The position numbers and the translations under genes are program-made. A DNA stretch of 64,000 nucleotides from Gonocerus acuteangulatus. Its lineage: Eukaryota > Arthropoda > Insecta > Hemiptera > Coreidae. The DNA lies in the NCBI GenBank assembly GCA_946811695.1, contig OX328125.1, positions 53,561,759-53,625,758 of the forward strand, in the 5' to 3' direction. The notes beneath the pieces are model-generated. The model had not been told where the DNA came from and searched no databases. It worked only from the letters and a program-made list of their open reading frames with translations. The stretch's first letter is position 1. The number at the start of each line of letters is the position of its first letter. Of this stretch, positions 50,201-59,872 are shown one piece after another.

Positions 50201-53200
50201 TGGCAGTAAGAAACATTTCCATCGGGCCCAAGAATTTTTTTTGTATAGCTATTTCGGCAAACATAAAAAAATAAATAAATGAGTAAAGAAACTTTTGAAA
50301 TGATGTACTTTTAGTGGATTAATTACAATTTAGTTAAGTGTCAAATACGCCACGAAAGCGGGCCCGCTGAAGGAATTCTTCAGGCAGGTTCAGTATCATA
50401 CGATACCAGATCCGCAAACCTAACCAGGAATAACGTAATGAGGTTTCAAACCAAATACGAAGGGAAAGGCTTGGAGAAATGGGGATAGAAAGAAAGCCAA
50501 GCTATCTGTTGACGCATATGCCACAACGCCGGGCCCGAACCTGTTAAGGAAAATGGAGGGAAAAGAGAAAGGGAAAATAAACAAGTATTATGTGATGCTT
50601 TCATTTTTATTTTTTAAAACGTTTTTTTTAGTAAACAAAACGAACAAAATGTTTTTGGAGGAGGTCGTTTTGAAGAAATTTCACAACATTATGAGAATAT
50701 TAAATACCATTCCTGCTACTAATAAATATATATTAAAATAATATGGTATTTTTGAACCCATACATGTATTTTTAAAAAATATCTAATGCAATCGTAATAA
50801 CTTTTTCATAGACAGGAGATTGTTGACTGTTGATATTACGGAGGTAGATATTGCCAGAGTTTGATCGACGTTAATAAAACTGCATTTTTTAGATAAAAAA
50901 TGTGTTATGTTTTTGGCTAAATTTTAGCTTGAGATTCAAGCCTTCATCAGGGCTATAATGGATAGTAATAATACCGATAGTAATAATATATATAGAAAGA
51001 ATAAAAGTAAAAAAAAAAAAAAATTATAAATAGAGAAAGTTTTATGGTGTTGCTCGAGGTTAATATAACAACACTTTTTAGTTATCTATTTCTATTATAT
51101 GGTATGTTTTTGCCCATGTTTTAGCTGGAGATGCAACCTGAACCCCAACAATATCTACCTTCATAAGAACTCATATTTTTCTGTCCAGTGATGATCAAAT
51201 GAGGGATTATGAATGAAGGAGTGAAACTAAGCTATTATTTATTGGACTTAATGAATTTACTAATACACAATAACTAAACTAAAAAAAAATTATTAAAACA
51301 ACCTTAAATTCATGTCTGCAGTCGTATTTTTCAAACCCACTACTTAATACTTAAACAATAAATAAAAAAACAGAAAACAGAGAACTTATAATATCTCACA
51401 GTTTAAAGCATTTAATACATTTTTTAAATAAATTACGTGATTCAGTTATGTTATAATTTTAAAATTGTGTATAAAGGGAATTACCTTCATTCTAAACAAG
51501 AACTGAAGTTATATCTAAAACAAAAAATAATATTTTTAATAATGTATGTAATACTCCATGTATTCCATGTAATTAAAATATGTTATATTTAGATTACAGT
51601 AGATGAATTATTTAGAATACAGTAAATGTTTAATTCCTATTTTATTAACTTTTTTTTTAAAAAAAAAAACATTCCTCAAACCCACAGACTATAGGCCTGC
51701 AACTTCCTTAAATGGAGTCTACAAGATCCGAGATAGATTCATGCAAAATGAATTGCTATAGTCCGATAGCAAATAAAAGAACCGGAAGGGGCGTGGCCAG
51801 AGGGGAGCTAAGCCTTCCCCCACATGGACTAAAGGCAGGGCGTGCACTATCTTGTTCTTTTGTTTGGGGGCGGACTATAATAGCATTGAGACACTCCTGA
51901 GGCGCTTAGAAGCCAGAAGTGGTTCTAGAGGTCATAAAATTAATAATTATTTTAAAATATTAATTATTCCTCAACAATAAACAATTTACCTCAGTAGCCT
52001 CATTTTGAAACACCATATCGGAAAACATGTTTATTGGACACTGGATCGGTTCAATGAACTTACTTAAAGATTCAACATAAAACTGATTTATTTCAGCACA
52101 TTTTATTTTAGAAAGTTCCCAAAAAGTTGAATTCTGAAAAAAAAAAAAAAAAAAATTTAGTTTAGAGCCTTCCGCTCAAATTCAGGAACGTAAATATGCT
52201 TTAGCTCCACCCGACAAATCTTTGTAATGTATTATATAACAAACAGTCTTATTTTTCATAAATTACCACTTCGCCAGCACGAACGACAGTGGACACTTTT
52301 TTCTAACGTTTCTTTTTTTCAGTTTAGTCATCGCTAAAGCATATTTATGCTAAAAATGTAATCAGATTAAGAAATGTTATTTACCTAAGAAAAGATAATA
52401 ATAGCAATTCTAGATTACTTTATACAAACAATCCATACCATCTGAGAGGAAAAAGGTAAAGGTAGGAAACATACTAATGCATTTTGTTATTTCTAGGTAG
52501 CGTAATTCTGAAAAGTAATGACTAAATCACAGTAAAGGTCATGAAAAATAACTTAAAGAGGTACTGTGATCAATTAAAACAATCTGTACACCTAAGTAGA
52601 TCTAAAACAGTTTTATTTAAACGGAGAGGTGGCAAACTAAGAAGTAGTAAAAAATGGTAGAATACATGTATACACATTGTCGATCAAATACAAAAATTTA
52701 GGAATAATAATGATCACAGAGACTAATATAACTAAATATTTAATGAAAAACAAAAATTTTATATGGAATCATTTGTCATTAAACACTTACATTCTAAAAT
52801 GTTGGATTATAAAATGGTAAGTATTATGTTACGTAGCTTCGATATTGGGATGGAAGGAGTTTCATCATGAGGAAAAAAATTAAAATGTTTTGCAATTAAG
52901 AAACTTCTAAGATTCACAGAAAACACCCTGAATTACATGCTTTATCTGGAAATAGAATTCCACCAACAGACACATGATCAAATACCACTTTCATTATAAT
53001 GAAAACCATAAAGTATGTAAGAGGATCGATTATCTGCAATAATTATCACTTTAAAAAAAAAAAAAATGTTGGGAGAAACACTACATTATATACTCCTTTC
53101 AATAATATTTTGTTTCACAATGGCATTGTCAAAATAAATTTTATACTAAAATACGGCGCTAATAGCCAAATAGTTGATGCGCCATTAAAAACGAAAAAAA

Positions 53201-54864
53201 AATATAATAATATAATTCAAAACAAATAAGGCTTTCGGGGTCTTCCTTGGTCTAGTGGCTAGCGCCTTGGATTCATAAGTGGGAGATGGTGGGTTCGATC
53301 CCCACCGGCGACAGGAATTTTCTCATCCCACGGCTCATTGGGAAAATTCCTCGCTGTACCCTGGGTGTCGGCACTAATGGCCTAATGTTGAAGCGCCGCA
53401 AAAAAAAATAACTATGGCTCTAACAAAAATGTATTGGTGGCATTAACCACCAAGGATATAGTCCATTTTAGTAAATGAGTATTTTGCTACACATGACAAC
53501 TCAAAAACATGTGCTATCTGCCATGCATAATTCCGGAATTAAGGGTTATCACTAATAACTCCTCAACAATAAAATATAGACAGGTGAACATTCTGTTGTC
53601 CAATGTTACAAAATAATATAAAACACAGGTAAATTAATTAAATACAAATAACTCAATTAAATACAATATACAGAGGGGAAACAAATTAAGAAATAAAATG
53701 AACAAATAAATAATATATATACAGTAGGGTTCTGATTAACCGAGGTCCGGTCAACCGAGATCCCGATTAACCGAGGTGTCAAGCCTGAGTGGGGGGGGGG
53801 GGTGGCTATGTGTATATATATGAAGTTGAGCCAATGGCCACGACGGGAACTTCATCCCGATTCTCAGAAGAAATACAACTCACAATTTGAGAGTCTCAAA
53901 TCGTAAGCACCATTTTGTACCTCAAGTAAAACAATATCTGGACGAAAAAAAACTACCTCATCGAGCCCTGTTCCTAATTGATAATGCACCATCACATCCT
54001 GAGGAGCGTGACCTATGCGAGGGCGAAATAAAATCGATGTTTTTCCCTGCAAATGTCACATCAATAATCCAGCCTATGCACCAAGGCCTTTAAACGATTC
54101 TACAAAAAGAAGCTTTTGTCTGAAATGCTATTAGCACAAGAGGAAGGGTTAATTCAAAAAATAAAGAAAATATCTATTAAGGATGTGATTTATATGTCTG
54201 CTGATTCTTGGTATTCTGTAACAAAAAGCACATCAAATAAAGCCTGGAAAAACCTGTGGCCTCGAATTATCTATGAAAGCCAGACAATTGATGAACCTCC
54301 AACAAATCAGCAGTTGTGCCATTTGTTAAAATACCTCAACTCCCCGGATATAATGGATTCTGAAGTTATAGACACAATAAACAGAGCGACAGTCCTTACA
54401 GAAGATGAAATTATTAATGAGGTAATGAAGTCCAATCCCGAAGAAGATGTTGAAGAAGACGTGGAAACCATTCCCCCAAAAATAAGCCATGAGGAGGGTT
54501 TCAATCTGCTTCACAGATCCCTTCTCTATTTAGAAAGCAGAAGCAATGTACCGTCAAATGAACTCATGATTCTAAGAAAATGGAGGGACACAGCTGCTGC
54601 CGACAGAAAAAGTTCATTTAGGCAAACCACAATTAAAGATTTCTTTTTTAAAAAATGTCACGGTTTCTGTTATTATTGTTATTAATACATATTATTATGC
54701 ATTATTATTATTAAATATTAGGTTTTTTTTTAGCATATAAGTAGTTTTTATTCAAAAACAACCTCCATTTCCAATTGATATTGGTATGGTTCCGATTAAC
54801 CGATTATTTCAATTAACCGAGGTAACCTTGGCCCCCATCGACTTGGTTAATCGGAACCCTACTG

Positions 54865-54916
<52 letters not shown>

Positions 54917-56266
54917 GTATATGTATATATAAATTAAATTGGATATATATGGTTGTATAGATGAAAAGTGCAATAAAATTACTTAAACTTGCAATATATT
55001 TTTTTGAGGAAGAAGTTAATTGGAAACAACATAATCCGAGGTACTTCTGTCAATAATTGTTATGTATTTTAGATAACAAAAAGCAAAGAATATTTACTAA
55101 CAAATATGAAATACTGTTGTAGAGAATTTAATAAAAACTTCAGATCAAGAGGCAGGCCAAGGATGTTGTGGATGCATCGAATGGCTTAAATAGGAGAAAA
55201 GAGAGAAAATCGGCTTGATTCCATGAAGGCACCGGAAAATAATGGGGACAGTTATTATACTTGAGTTGAGGGACCCCAATGCTTAAACACACAATACAGG
55301 AAGGGAAAGAAATATTTCAGAGGTATAAACATATAAAGTTACAGCAACAGAAACATAAATTTTTAATCCTGGAAATGCCAAAGTAAGTTTCAGATACATT
55401 TGGTAGAATTATTAATTATACATCTGTATTATGATACTTAAATCCTATGTTTATTAACATAAGGCTTTTTATAGAAAGCCTGTTAATAAACATCACAAAT
55501 TTAATTGTTCTATCTATGGTTCATTTATGCTGAAGGGCACAAAACTTCAGGAATGCTTCGCCTTATATAGACCATTTTTAAATAATATTAACATATTACC
55601 TTGTCTAATAGTTCTTGTAAAAGTGATGAACTCAATTCAATTTCTCTATTGTAAGTTATATTATTATCAGTCTTCTTGCTCTCCAGAAGAACAATAGCTA
55701 ATTTCTGAGTTATAATCCTTTCCCGGTCGTTAGAAGTTCTTGTTGAAAGAATGGATTTCAAATTCTTCTTTGCATTCTTTTTTCCTGGACGAATAAGTAC
55801 ATTTAAATAATATTAAATTTATGTGAGTATATATAAATAGAGGGTGTCCCATATATGCAAGCCACAATTGAAATATCTTAATAACTTTTTGATACATTTT
55901 CGGTTTCCAAGATAGTTCAATTGTGACCTGTATATATAGAACATCCTATACATATTTTGTTAGAAGTTTGAATGAAAGTAATAAATGTTAAGAGTGGATA
56001 AGTATGGAGAGGAAAGAGAAAGATTTTCAAAAAGTAAGATTAGATTCCATAAGAATATTACTAGCTTAGAAGATTAATGGCAGAATAAAATCATTATCTC
56101 ATAAACTAAAATTATACCTACCAGTCCAATTTTTTAGTTTGAAGGGGTTTTCTTTTTTGGCACCAAAGAGGGTATTATCAGAATTATCACTATGTTGTGC
56201 TGGAAGTTCACTAGTGCCAGACACATCCAACAGAGATCGTGCTAGTGCAAGCTCCAAGTCCTTATC
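39570..56266 (-). CDS. SLX4: SLX4, structure-specific endonuclease scaffold, 5' end missing
   Basis: Eight minus-strand exons join in frame: 56266-56122, 55784-55600, 52133-51990, 47018-45549, 44950-44796, 42238-42156, 40837-40674 and 39671-39570. They total 2448 nt (815 codons and TAA). A BTB domain (DVDILLPSGIVPCHKMVF, FLKYIYTGR) opens the 1470-nt exon, followed by a long Ser/Asp/Asn-rich disordered region. A SAP-like helix pair (ELSKYGLKPTLGRKKAKALL) and the conserved C-terminal domain (LANILDDLGVSYR) follow. The first exon has a UIM-like DKDLELALARSLLD. SLX4 is the nuclear scaffold that binds SLX1 through its C-terminal domain, and also XPF-ERCC1 and MUS81, for Holliday-junction and crosslink repair (Drosophila mus312). 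The N-terminal exons, including any UBZ or XPF-binding region, were not found. No lesion is seen. Confidence 0.9.
40381..40450. repeat. (TA)n microsatellite
   Basis: A TA run of about 68 bp in the last SLX4 intron. Confidence 0.97.
40674..40837 (-). CDS. SLX4: SLX4, C-terminal domain exon (SLX1-binding)
   Basis: Acceptor CTTTTTTTTCAG|GTGAA and donor GACCTA|GTATGT. It encodes ELKKVIVKFLKTNNDL and ELANILDDL of the conserved C-terminal domain. Confidence 0.87.
41480..41540 (-). repeat. Hairpin motif GGCCTGAAGGCCGAACGTTG
   Basis: The minus strand reads AAAATGGCCTGAAGGCCGAA then CGTTGT. It has the same plan as 43012-43253 and 50870-51140, but a shorter stem. Confidence 0.45.
41764..41950 (-). 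mobile_element. tRNA-derived SINE
   Basis: On the minus strand box B reads GGTTCGATTTCC near 41888-41899, with a degenerate box A upstream. The body ATAGGTTACCACCCC and the tail-side AATTTTAATGCCCATTTATT (plus-strand wording) match 16195-16390 and 48806-48905. Confidence 0.7.
42156..42238 (-). CDS. SLX4: SLX4, short linker exon
   Basis: Acceptor GATATTTTCAG|CATTG and donor AATCTT|GTAAGA. It is 83 nt and links phase 2 to phase 1, which is exactly what the flanking exons need. It encodes IERKQYIEYNPKGAEV. Confidence 0.82.
43012..43253. mobile_element. Palindromic element with two hairpin motifs
   Basis: AGGTGTTGATCATCGGGGTT at the left is inverted at the right (CCCTGATGATCGACACC). Each arm holds AAGGCTTGTATAT..GAAAC-type hairpins on opposite strands. 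Arms are about 115 bp. Confidence 0.75.
43999..44232. repeat. Two (TA)n microsatellites
   Basis: TA runs at about 43999-44053 and 44175-44231 in an SLX4 intron. Confidence 0.97.
44796..44950 (-). CDS. SLX4: SLX4, SAP-domain exon
   Basis: Acceptor TTTTTCCAG|AGTGA and donor AAAAGAG|GTGAGA. It encodes ELSKYGLKPTLGRKKAKALL then an acidic tail. Retention of the following intron would end the protein at once, because AG|GTGA reads AGG TGA. Confidence 0.9.
45549..47018 (-). CDS. SLX4: SLX4, large exon with BTB domain
   Basis: Acceptor TTGTGCCCAG|GGTTC and donor GATTTACAG|GTAATT, 490 codons, phase 0 to 0. The BTB domain lies at about residues 45-150 of the exon. The remainder is low-complexity Ser/Asp/Lys-rich, typical of the SLX4 linker. 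The open frame running past 45549 to 45402 is intron read-through. Confidence 0.93.
47180..47370 (-). mobile_element. tRNA-derived SINE, diverged copy
   Basis: TAATCAGGATAGGGCTGATG, CCCCTAGTGGGATCAAAACC and GCCATAGGCCTCC (plus-strand wording) align with 16195-16390 and 41764-41950. Box B is degraded. Confidence 0.55.
47251..47732. repeat. 241-bp tandem duplication
   Basis: 47251-47491 and 47492-47732 are near-identical; I saw one difference (CAATAAGGAACC against CAATAAAGAACC). The unit includes most of the diverged SINE. Confidence 0.92.
47886..48083. mobile_element. piggyBac-type MITE
   Basis: It is flanked by TTAA on both sides (47882-47885, 48084-48087). The 14-bp terminal repeat CCCTTAATTACTGG is perfectly inverted at CCAGTAATTAAGGG. 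An inner GGGTCATATTGACCC palindrome is present. Length 198 bp. Confidence 0.88.
48320..48510 (+). mobile_element. 5S rRNA-derived SINE (SINE3 class)
   Basis: 48320-48428 reads as a 5S rRNA gene with a small internal deletion: GCCAATGGCCATAGCCATG, GATCACCGAAGTTAAGCAAC, GGCGTGGCCAGTACCTG, ATGGGTGACCG. The pol III internal control regions are recognisable. A linker follows, then the tail GGCGTTAATTGCCCTAATG..TTGATACGCCG, which is shared with the tRNA SINE at 53230-53409. Confidence 0.88.
48720..49170 (+). pseudogene. PIF/Harbinger transposase relic split by a truncated SINE
   Basis: EEEAVLLLALVEED (about 48740-48785) is followed, after SINE-like DNA at 48806-48905, by RRKRRMWIHDINANHGDQ and, in another frame, LMPELCRDIKRFYNYF and ISPDCFNEIYN. 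This order is that of the HARBI1-like N-terminal region. Stops and frameshifts show it is dead. GC-rich inverted blocks near 48595 and 49430 may mark its ends. Confidence 0.55.
48806..48905 (-). mobile_element. Truncated copy of the tRNA-derived SINE
   Basis: AATTTTAACGACCATTTATT and TTATCTATAGGTTACGAAC (plus-strand wording) match the tail side of 41764-41950. The tRNA part is missing. Confidence 0.55.
49440..50180. other. AT-rich SLX4 intron, nothing recognised
   Basis: No frame, repeat or inverted structure that I could support. Confidence 0.5.
50186..50543. mobile_element. Candidate TTAA-flanked MITE
   Basis: TTAA at 50182-50185 and 50544-50547 flank CACTTTCAGGCCCG...CGGGCCCGAACCTG, imperfect inverted ends. 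The interior has GGGCCCGC and a palindromic CGATGG..CCATCG. Confidence 0.6.
50870..51140 (-). repeat. Two hairpin-motif copies (CTGATGA core)
   Basis: On the minus strand near 50965 the sequence reads AGCCCTGATGAAGGCTTGAA then TCAAGCTAAAA. A second degenerate copy with GGTTGCATCTCCAGCTAAAA lies near 51140. Both are followed by TTAATA-type ends. Confidence 0.45.
51753..51888. mobile_element. Small MITE with GCTATAGTCCG ends
   Basis: GCTATAGTCCGATAGCAAAT at the left pairs with GGGGGCGGACTATAATAGC at the right. AAAAGAAC/GTTCTTTT blocks lie inside. It is GC-rich against its surroundings. Confidence 0.6.
51990..52133 (-). CDS. SLX4: SLX4, third exon seen
   Basis: Acceptor TTTTTTCAG|AATTC and donor ACTGAG|GTAAAT. 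It encodes STFWELSKIKCAEINQFYVE, phase 0 to 0 (48 codons). Confidence 0.87.
53153..53200 (+). repeat. Isolated SINE tail
   Basis: GGCGCTAATAGCCAAATAGT then TGATGCGCCATTAAAA matches the shared tail of the 5S-SINE (48460-48500) and the tRNA-SINE (53370-53400). The head is missing. Confidence 0.65.
53230..53409 (+). mobile_element. tRNA-derived SINE with 5S-SINE tail
   Basis: The head at 53243-53314 is tRNA-like, with box A TGGTCTAGTGG (53248-53258), box B GGTTCGATCCC (53292-53302) and CAT at the anticodon position. A linker with an inverted GGAATTTTC/GAAAATTCC pair follows. The tail is GGCACTAATGGCCTAATGTT and GAAGCGCCGC, then poly(A). Confidence 0.85.
53722..54864 (+). mobile_element. pogo/Tigger transposon, internally deleted
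   Basis: CAGTAGGGTTCTGATTAACC at the left is inverted at GGTTAATCGGAACCCTACTG, with TA on both sides (53720-53721, 54865-54866). Extra inner copies of GATTAACCGAGG lie near both ends. The 1.14-kb length shows that the transposase N-terminal part is deleted. Confidence 0.92.
53887..54685 (+). pseudogene. Tigger DDE transposase C-terminal fragment, frameshifted
   Basis: Frame 1 (53887-54093) carries ALFLIDNAPSHPEE and FFPANVTSIIQPMHQG, the second and third catalytic-region blocks of the pogo/Tigger DDE domain. It stops at about 54091, and the protein continues in another frame (54095-54685) with RFYKKKLLSEML and NKAWKNLWPRI. One small indel and the missing N-terminus make it inactive. Confidence 0.9.
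55600..55784 (-). CDS. SLX4: SLX4, second exon seen
   Basis: Acceptor TATTCGTCCAG|GAAAA and donor GACAAG|GTAATA. It encodes NLKSILSTRTSNDRERIITQ, then LLQELLDK. Confidence 0.85.
55843..55955. mobile_element. Short AGGGTGTCCC inverted-repeat element
   Basis: AGGGTGTCCCATATATGCAA with CACAATTGAA at the left pairs loosely with TTCAATTGTG and ATAGAACATCCT at the right. The terminal motif recalls 25539-27255 and 61578-63634. Confidence 0.5.
56122..56266 (-). CDS. SLX4: SLX4, first exon seen
   Basis: Minus-strand acceptor CTCATTTCAG|GATAAG and donor TGGACTG|GTAGGT. It encodes DKDLELALARSLLD and FGAKKENPFKLKNW. It starts in phase 0, so another exon is needed upstream. Confidence 0.85.
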
Positions 56267-57080
56267 CTGAAATGAGCAATCTTTGAATAAATAATATTGA
56301 AGTTAATAAAAGAATTTTAACCTTTTGACTGCTAAACATACAGCTGTTGTGCGGAATTCACTTTTTCCTCGATGTACGCTCCACACAGATGCTCATTTGG
56401 CACTTCTTATCGAACCTATCTTCTAGTCTTTAAGCGTTAATTTTTTTATTTTCCTGCGTTATTTCCCTTTATCTTGTTTCAGATCTTGCTTTGCAAGGGT
56501 TTTATTTTACTTTTAACCCTTTCCGAGCTAGACTATGCACGGACTGGTCACTCCCTGAGACGATCCTGCCTTCACCTCGTCTCTCTTCTCAGGCGGGCTG
56601 TGGTAGCCCCTAAATACTCCAATTTTTGTTCTACATTCCACACTATTAAGCTTTTTCTCCACACTATTTATTTTGTTCCTCTTTATCGTCTTAAATATAA
56701 AAATTGATGAGTTACCTTATTTTGAAGTTATAAATTATAATTATTGAATTAGCAATAAAGAAAATATTAATTCCGAATAATTTAAACTGAAATCATTAAT
56801 TACATAAAATAAGTTATTTTTTTTTTAAGTTTTGTGCTCATTTAGTAATAATTTATATACATTCTTTAATTAGTGCAAAAACCTTTACTTAAATAAGAAA
56901 AATCTTATTTCCCCCGAAACTGCGATGCTCCTGCTGCAAATTTAATTGTTTTCACTTTGGAAAAGGCCCACTGTCTTCCTAGGAATCCTTGGCATGCTCG
57001 AGAACAACACTTCCTGGAGCTGAAGAAGGACCATGCTATATATCTTCTTACTCTAATATTGTGCGTCTGAAATACATCTG
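56267..57080. other. Intron or 5' flank of SLX4, no exon recognised
   Basis: TTAACC-type motifs near 56320 and 56515 hint at piggyBac-like ends, but I could not pair them. Confidence 0.4.
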
Positions 57081-57232
57081 CCAATATATTGGTACTTCCT
57101 CTTCTGGGCCAGAGCCGCTAACCACCAATATATTGGTACTTCATTTTCTGGGTCAGAGACGCTCACCATCAATATATTGGAACTTCCTCGTCTGGGCCAA
57201 AGCGGCTCACCGCCAATATATTGATACTTTGC
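57081..57232. repeat. 44-bp minisatellite
   Basis: CCAATATATTGG-type palindromes start at 57081, 57125, 57169 and 57213, exactly 44 bp apart. TACTTC and TCTGGGCC lie between them. There are about 3.4 units. Confidence 0.88.
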
Positions 57233-57459
57233 CGTGTAAAATCTTAGAAATAAACAAATTTTTAATTATTTTAACATATGCAAAAAAGAAAAATAATTCC
57301 ATCCTCATCTTACATGATGGGTCTGGACTTACTGGCTGAGTTATTAAACAATCTTTTTTTTTATTTATTTATTTTTTTTTGTTTACTACTTAAAATCTAT
57401 ACTATTATAAATTTTACCTAAAAAGAAAAAGAAATGTAGTTTATAATCAAATTTTATTT

Positions 57460-57600
57460 TTGTGATGAATCCTCTTTTTCTCCTTCAAAAAAAATTTCAA
57501 TATTACTCTCTTTGATTTCCAAAGATATAAGTACTCCCAGAATCTCCTTGTCAGAAAACACTTTTCTTCCCACTATCCTTAATTGATCAAAATAAACGCA
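57460..57600 (-). pseudogene. Possible transposase N-terminal fragment
   Basis: A minus frame reads GRKVFSDKEILGVLISLEIK then an acidic stretch and a stop. This resembles the acidic N-termini of piggyBac-type transposases, but the match is weak. Confidence 0.25.
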
Positions 57601-57957
57601 GTATGAAAAACAAAAATAGAAAGTTAAATCCAAAGAGAGTTCATATGCTTGCAGTTACTCGTTTCATATAAGTTCCTTAAGATAGGAAAACAAATGAGAC
57701 CATTTTCGGCGAGCGCGCTACGCGCATGCTCATGCACGACACCTGTCTGTCTGTAGAGAAATAGCGGCTTCCCGCTCGACCGGTTCCTGGGTCGTTTTTT
57801 TGTATGTAGGAGGAGGACAGGGAAATAAGTCTTATGAATCTCCTTTCTCACTTGTGCATTCTATGAGTAGAATGGTGGGGGGGAGGGTGCGTACGGGTCA
57901 AGCGCCCCTGACGGTCAGTCGCATTCCAGCCACACCCAGGTGCGCATGTTCGCTTGT

Positions 57958-59837
57958 ATGCCTTATCATTTACCGGGTCACAAATATATCGGACCAGGCA
58001 CAAATAATTCTGAGGAAGAACCTGTTGACGAAGACGATCGTATTGCTCAGGCACACGATTTAGATTATTTGGCTGCCACAACACCTGAGGAGATTTGTTC
58101 GGCAGATTGTCGTGCGATCAGTGGATTTGGTGCTGATTTTTTATCAGCATTAGGCGCAATAGGCCTTAGTGGTAAATATGCTCTGGAAACTTTAGGTGGA
58201 CATCCTGTATATCCTAGTATGCCTGGTACTCCGTCTAGGAGAGATTATTATAGAGCTTTGTACGGTGCTAGACAACACTTCCTTGCTAATTACACAAGAG
58301 CAAATCATATAACCTATAGTGAAGCTCAACGGAACCAGAGGACTATTCTCCAGGATTCTGCGGAGTGGGAACAAGAATGAACTCGTTTAGAACAGACCTT
58401 TCAACAGGATTCCAGACAGCAGCTGATAGACTTAACGCACAAAGAGGCCTAGGACAACCCTTAGCGTCGTCTACGCAGCAACCACAACCAGGACCGTCAC
58501 GGGATACGTCGGAAGATCCCTTCGATAATATGGAGTATTTTAAAAAAACTAGTTAATCAAGGTAACAACACTGCCATGGACACAACAGACGGCATTGAGA
58601 AACAGTCAATTGGAGGTGGTGGTGGTCAGGCTGTAGGCGGTGGCCCTTCCGTAATGGGACAGGCAGCCGAAATGCAAATATTACATAATCCTCGTATAGC
58701 CTCAACCACATGGTCGATAAAACATTCACATTTATTTCAAACATGGGGTTACCAATTCAACCTGTACGAAAATACAACTGAAAAGGTGAAATCGTGGTTA
58801 TTACATTATCCTCTCGCATTGGTCCCAGTCGACTTCTTACCCTTTTATATGAATCCACAGGAATTTGATAATTTACCACGTGGTACGTTTATTGAAGAGG
58901 TGCGTGTTAAAATTACCCCAAAGGGTATACATTGTAGCTTCGATACCGCATCTACTCTTTCAGGTTATTCGGCATTACCGCGATAGGACTAAACCATAAA
59001 TACTTGCTACGACATAGACGTGCTGTTGCTAACACAACGGCACCTATGAATCCAACGTATGGTGTCATAGAAAAGGGCGATATTGCTAAAATCATAGACC
59101 ATATGTGGGGGAGTAAAACATCCAGTTCAGATTTTAATAAACAGTTTCCAACTAGCCTATGGACAATACGGTCATTGCCGTTCTATACCGGTATTTTTAT
59201 GCCTAAAGAGAAAGATAATGATGCCTTCAAAATGGATACAGGTCATATAGACCTTACATCGCATACAAATGTTTTTAATATCCTGGATCACAAGGTTGTT
59301 CCTTGTTTGAATTATAAATATAAACCCAACTTTGCTCCTTTAAAAGTTAAAAAGAACGTATCTAGTACTGATGCCGTTGTTAACAAAGAGCATCAATGGC
59401 ATGGGAGTATTTATTCCTTGTATAATATAAATGTCTCTGCTGAGGGTGGTCTAATAGATGCCAAACAATCATTAAAGGGTTAGCCTGTACACTGGGCGCT
59501 CTCGTGGGAAAAAGAGAAGGCTTATATGGTTCCTATTGAACAAGAGTATTATAAAACCATTCCACAAAGATCTTTTCACACAATGTCTCAGCCTCAAGTC
59601 CATGTAGGTGTATTACCTGTTCAATCCAATGCTCCAAGTGATGTGGATGCTTCTTTTGTAAATGCCTTGGCATTATATTACATTGAAATTGAAATTGTAT
59701 TAAATACCAATATTAACTCTTTATATAACAAAGCTGATATTGTAGAACATGTTAAAGCTGTATATGATAGGGATTATAGTGTCCACGGAATGTATAACGT
59801 GGAACACTATCAAGGTATGGTGTCATGTACAGAATAA
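57958..59837 (+). pseudogene. Densovirus VP (capsid) gene with phospholipase A2 domain, broken
   Basis: The N-terminal block has the parvoviral PLA2 calcium loop YIGPGT (about 57980) and the catalytic pair in AHDLDY (about 58051-58068), so the PLA2 site looks intact. PLA2 is used by parvoviruses to leave the endosome. A jelly-roll capsid region follows (for example GTFIEEVRVKITPKG near 58880). The frame changes near 58370-58380, in the A-rich run at about 58538-58548, and near 58965. An in-frame TAG lies at 59481-59483. The first change could be a natural VP splice or frame junction, since some densoviruses split VP1 that way; the others look like decay. An upstream ATG at 57946 or a GTG at 57940 could also start it. 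The stop TAA at 59835-59837 overlaps the poly(A) signal. Confidence 0.87.
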
Positions 59838-59838
59838 A
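59833..59838 (+). terminator. VP poly(A) signal
   Basis: AATAAA overlaps the VP stop codon. Confidence 0.7.
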
Positions 59839-59862
59839 CACAAGTTATGTTATAAAAGTGTT

Positions 59863-59868
59863 TTTATT
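59863..59868 (-). terminator. NS poly(A) signal
   Basis: AATAAA on the minus strand, just past the NS stop at 59873-59875. It is opposed to the VP signal 25 bp away. Confidence 0.7.
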
Positions 59869-59872
59869 TTCC

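Noticed and set aside
53243..53314. Functional tRNA gene (CAT anticodon)
   Set aside because: Boxes A and B are good, but it continues into a SINE body with the shared tail and poly(A), so it is a SINE head.
57690..57800. Complete viral inverted terminal repeat
   Set aside because: Only an imperfect GC-rich hairpin is visible and the opposite end is outside the window, so it cannot be confirmed.
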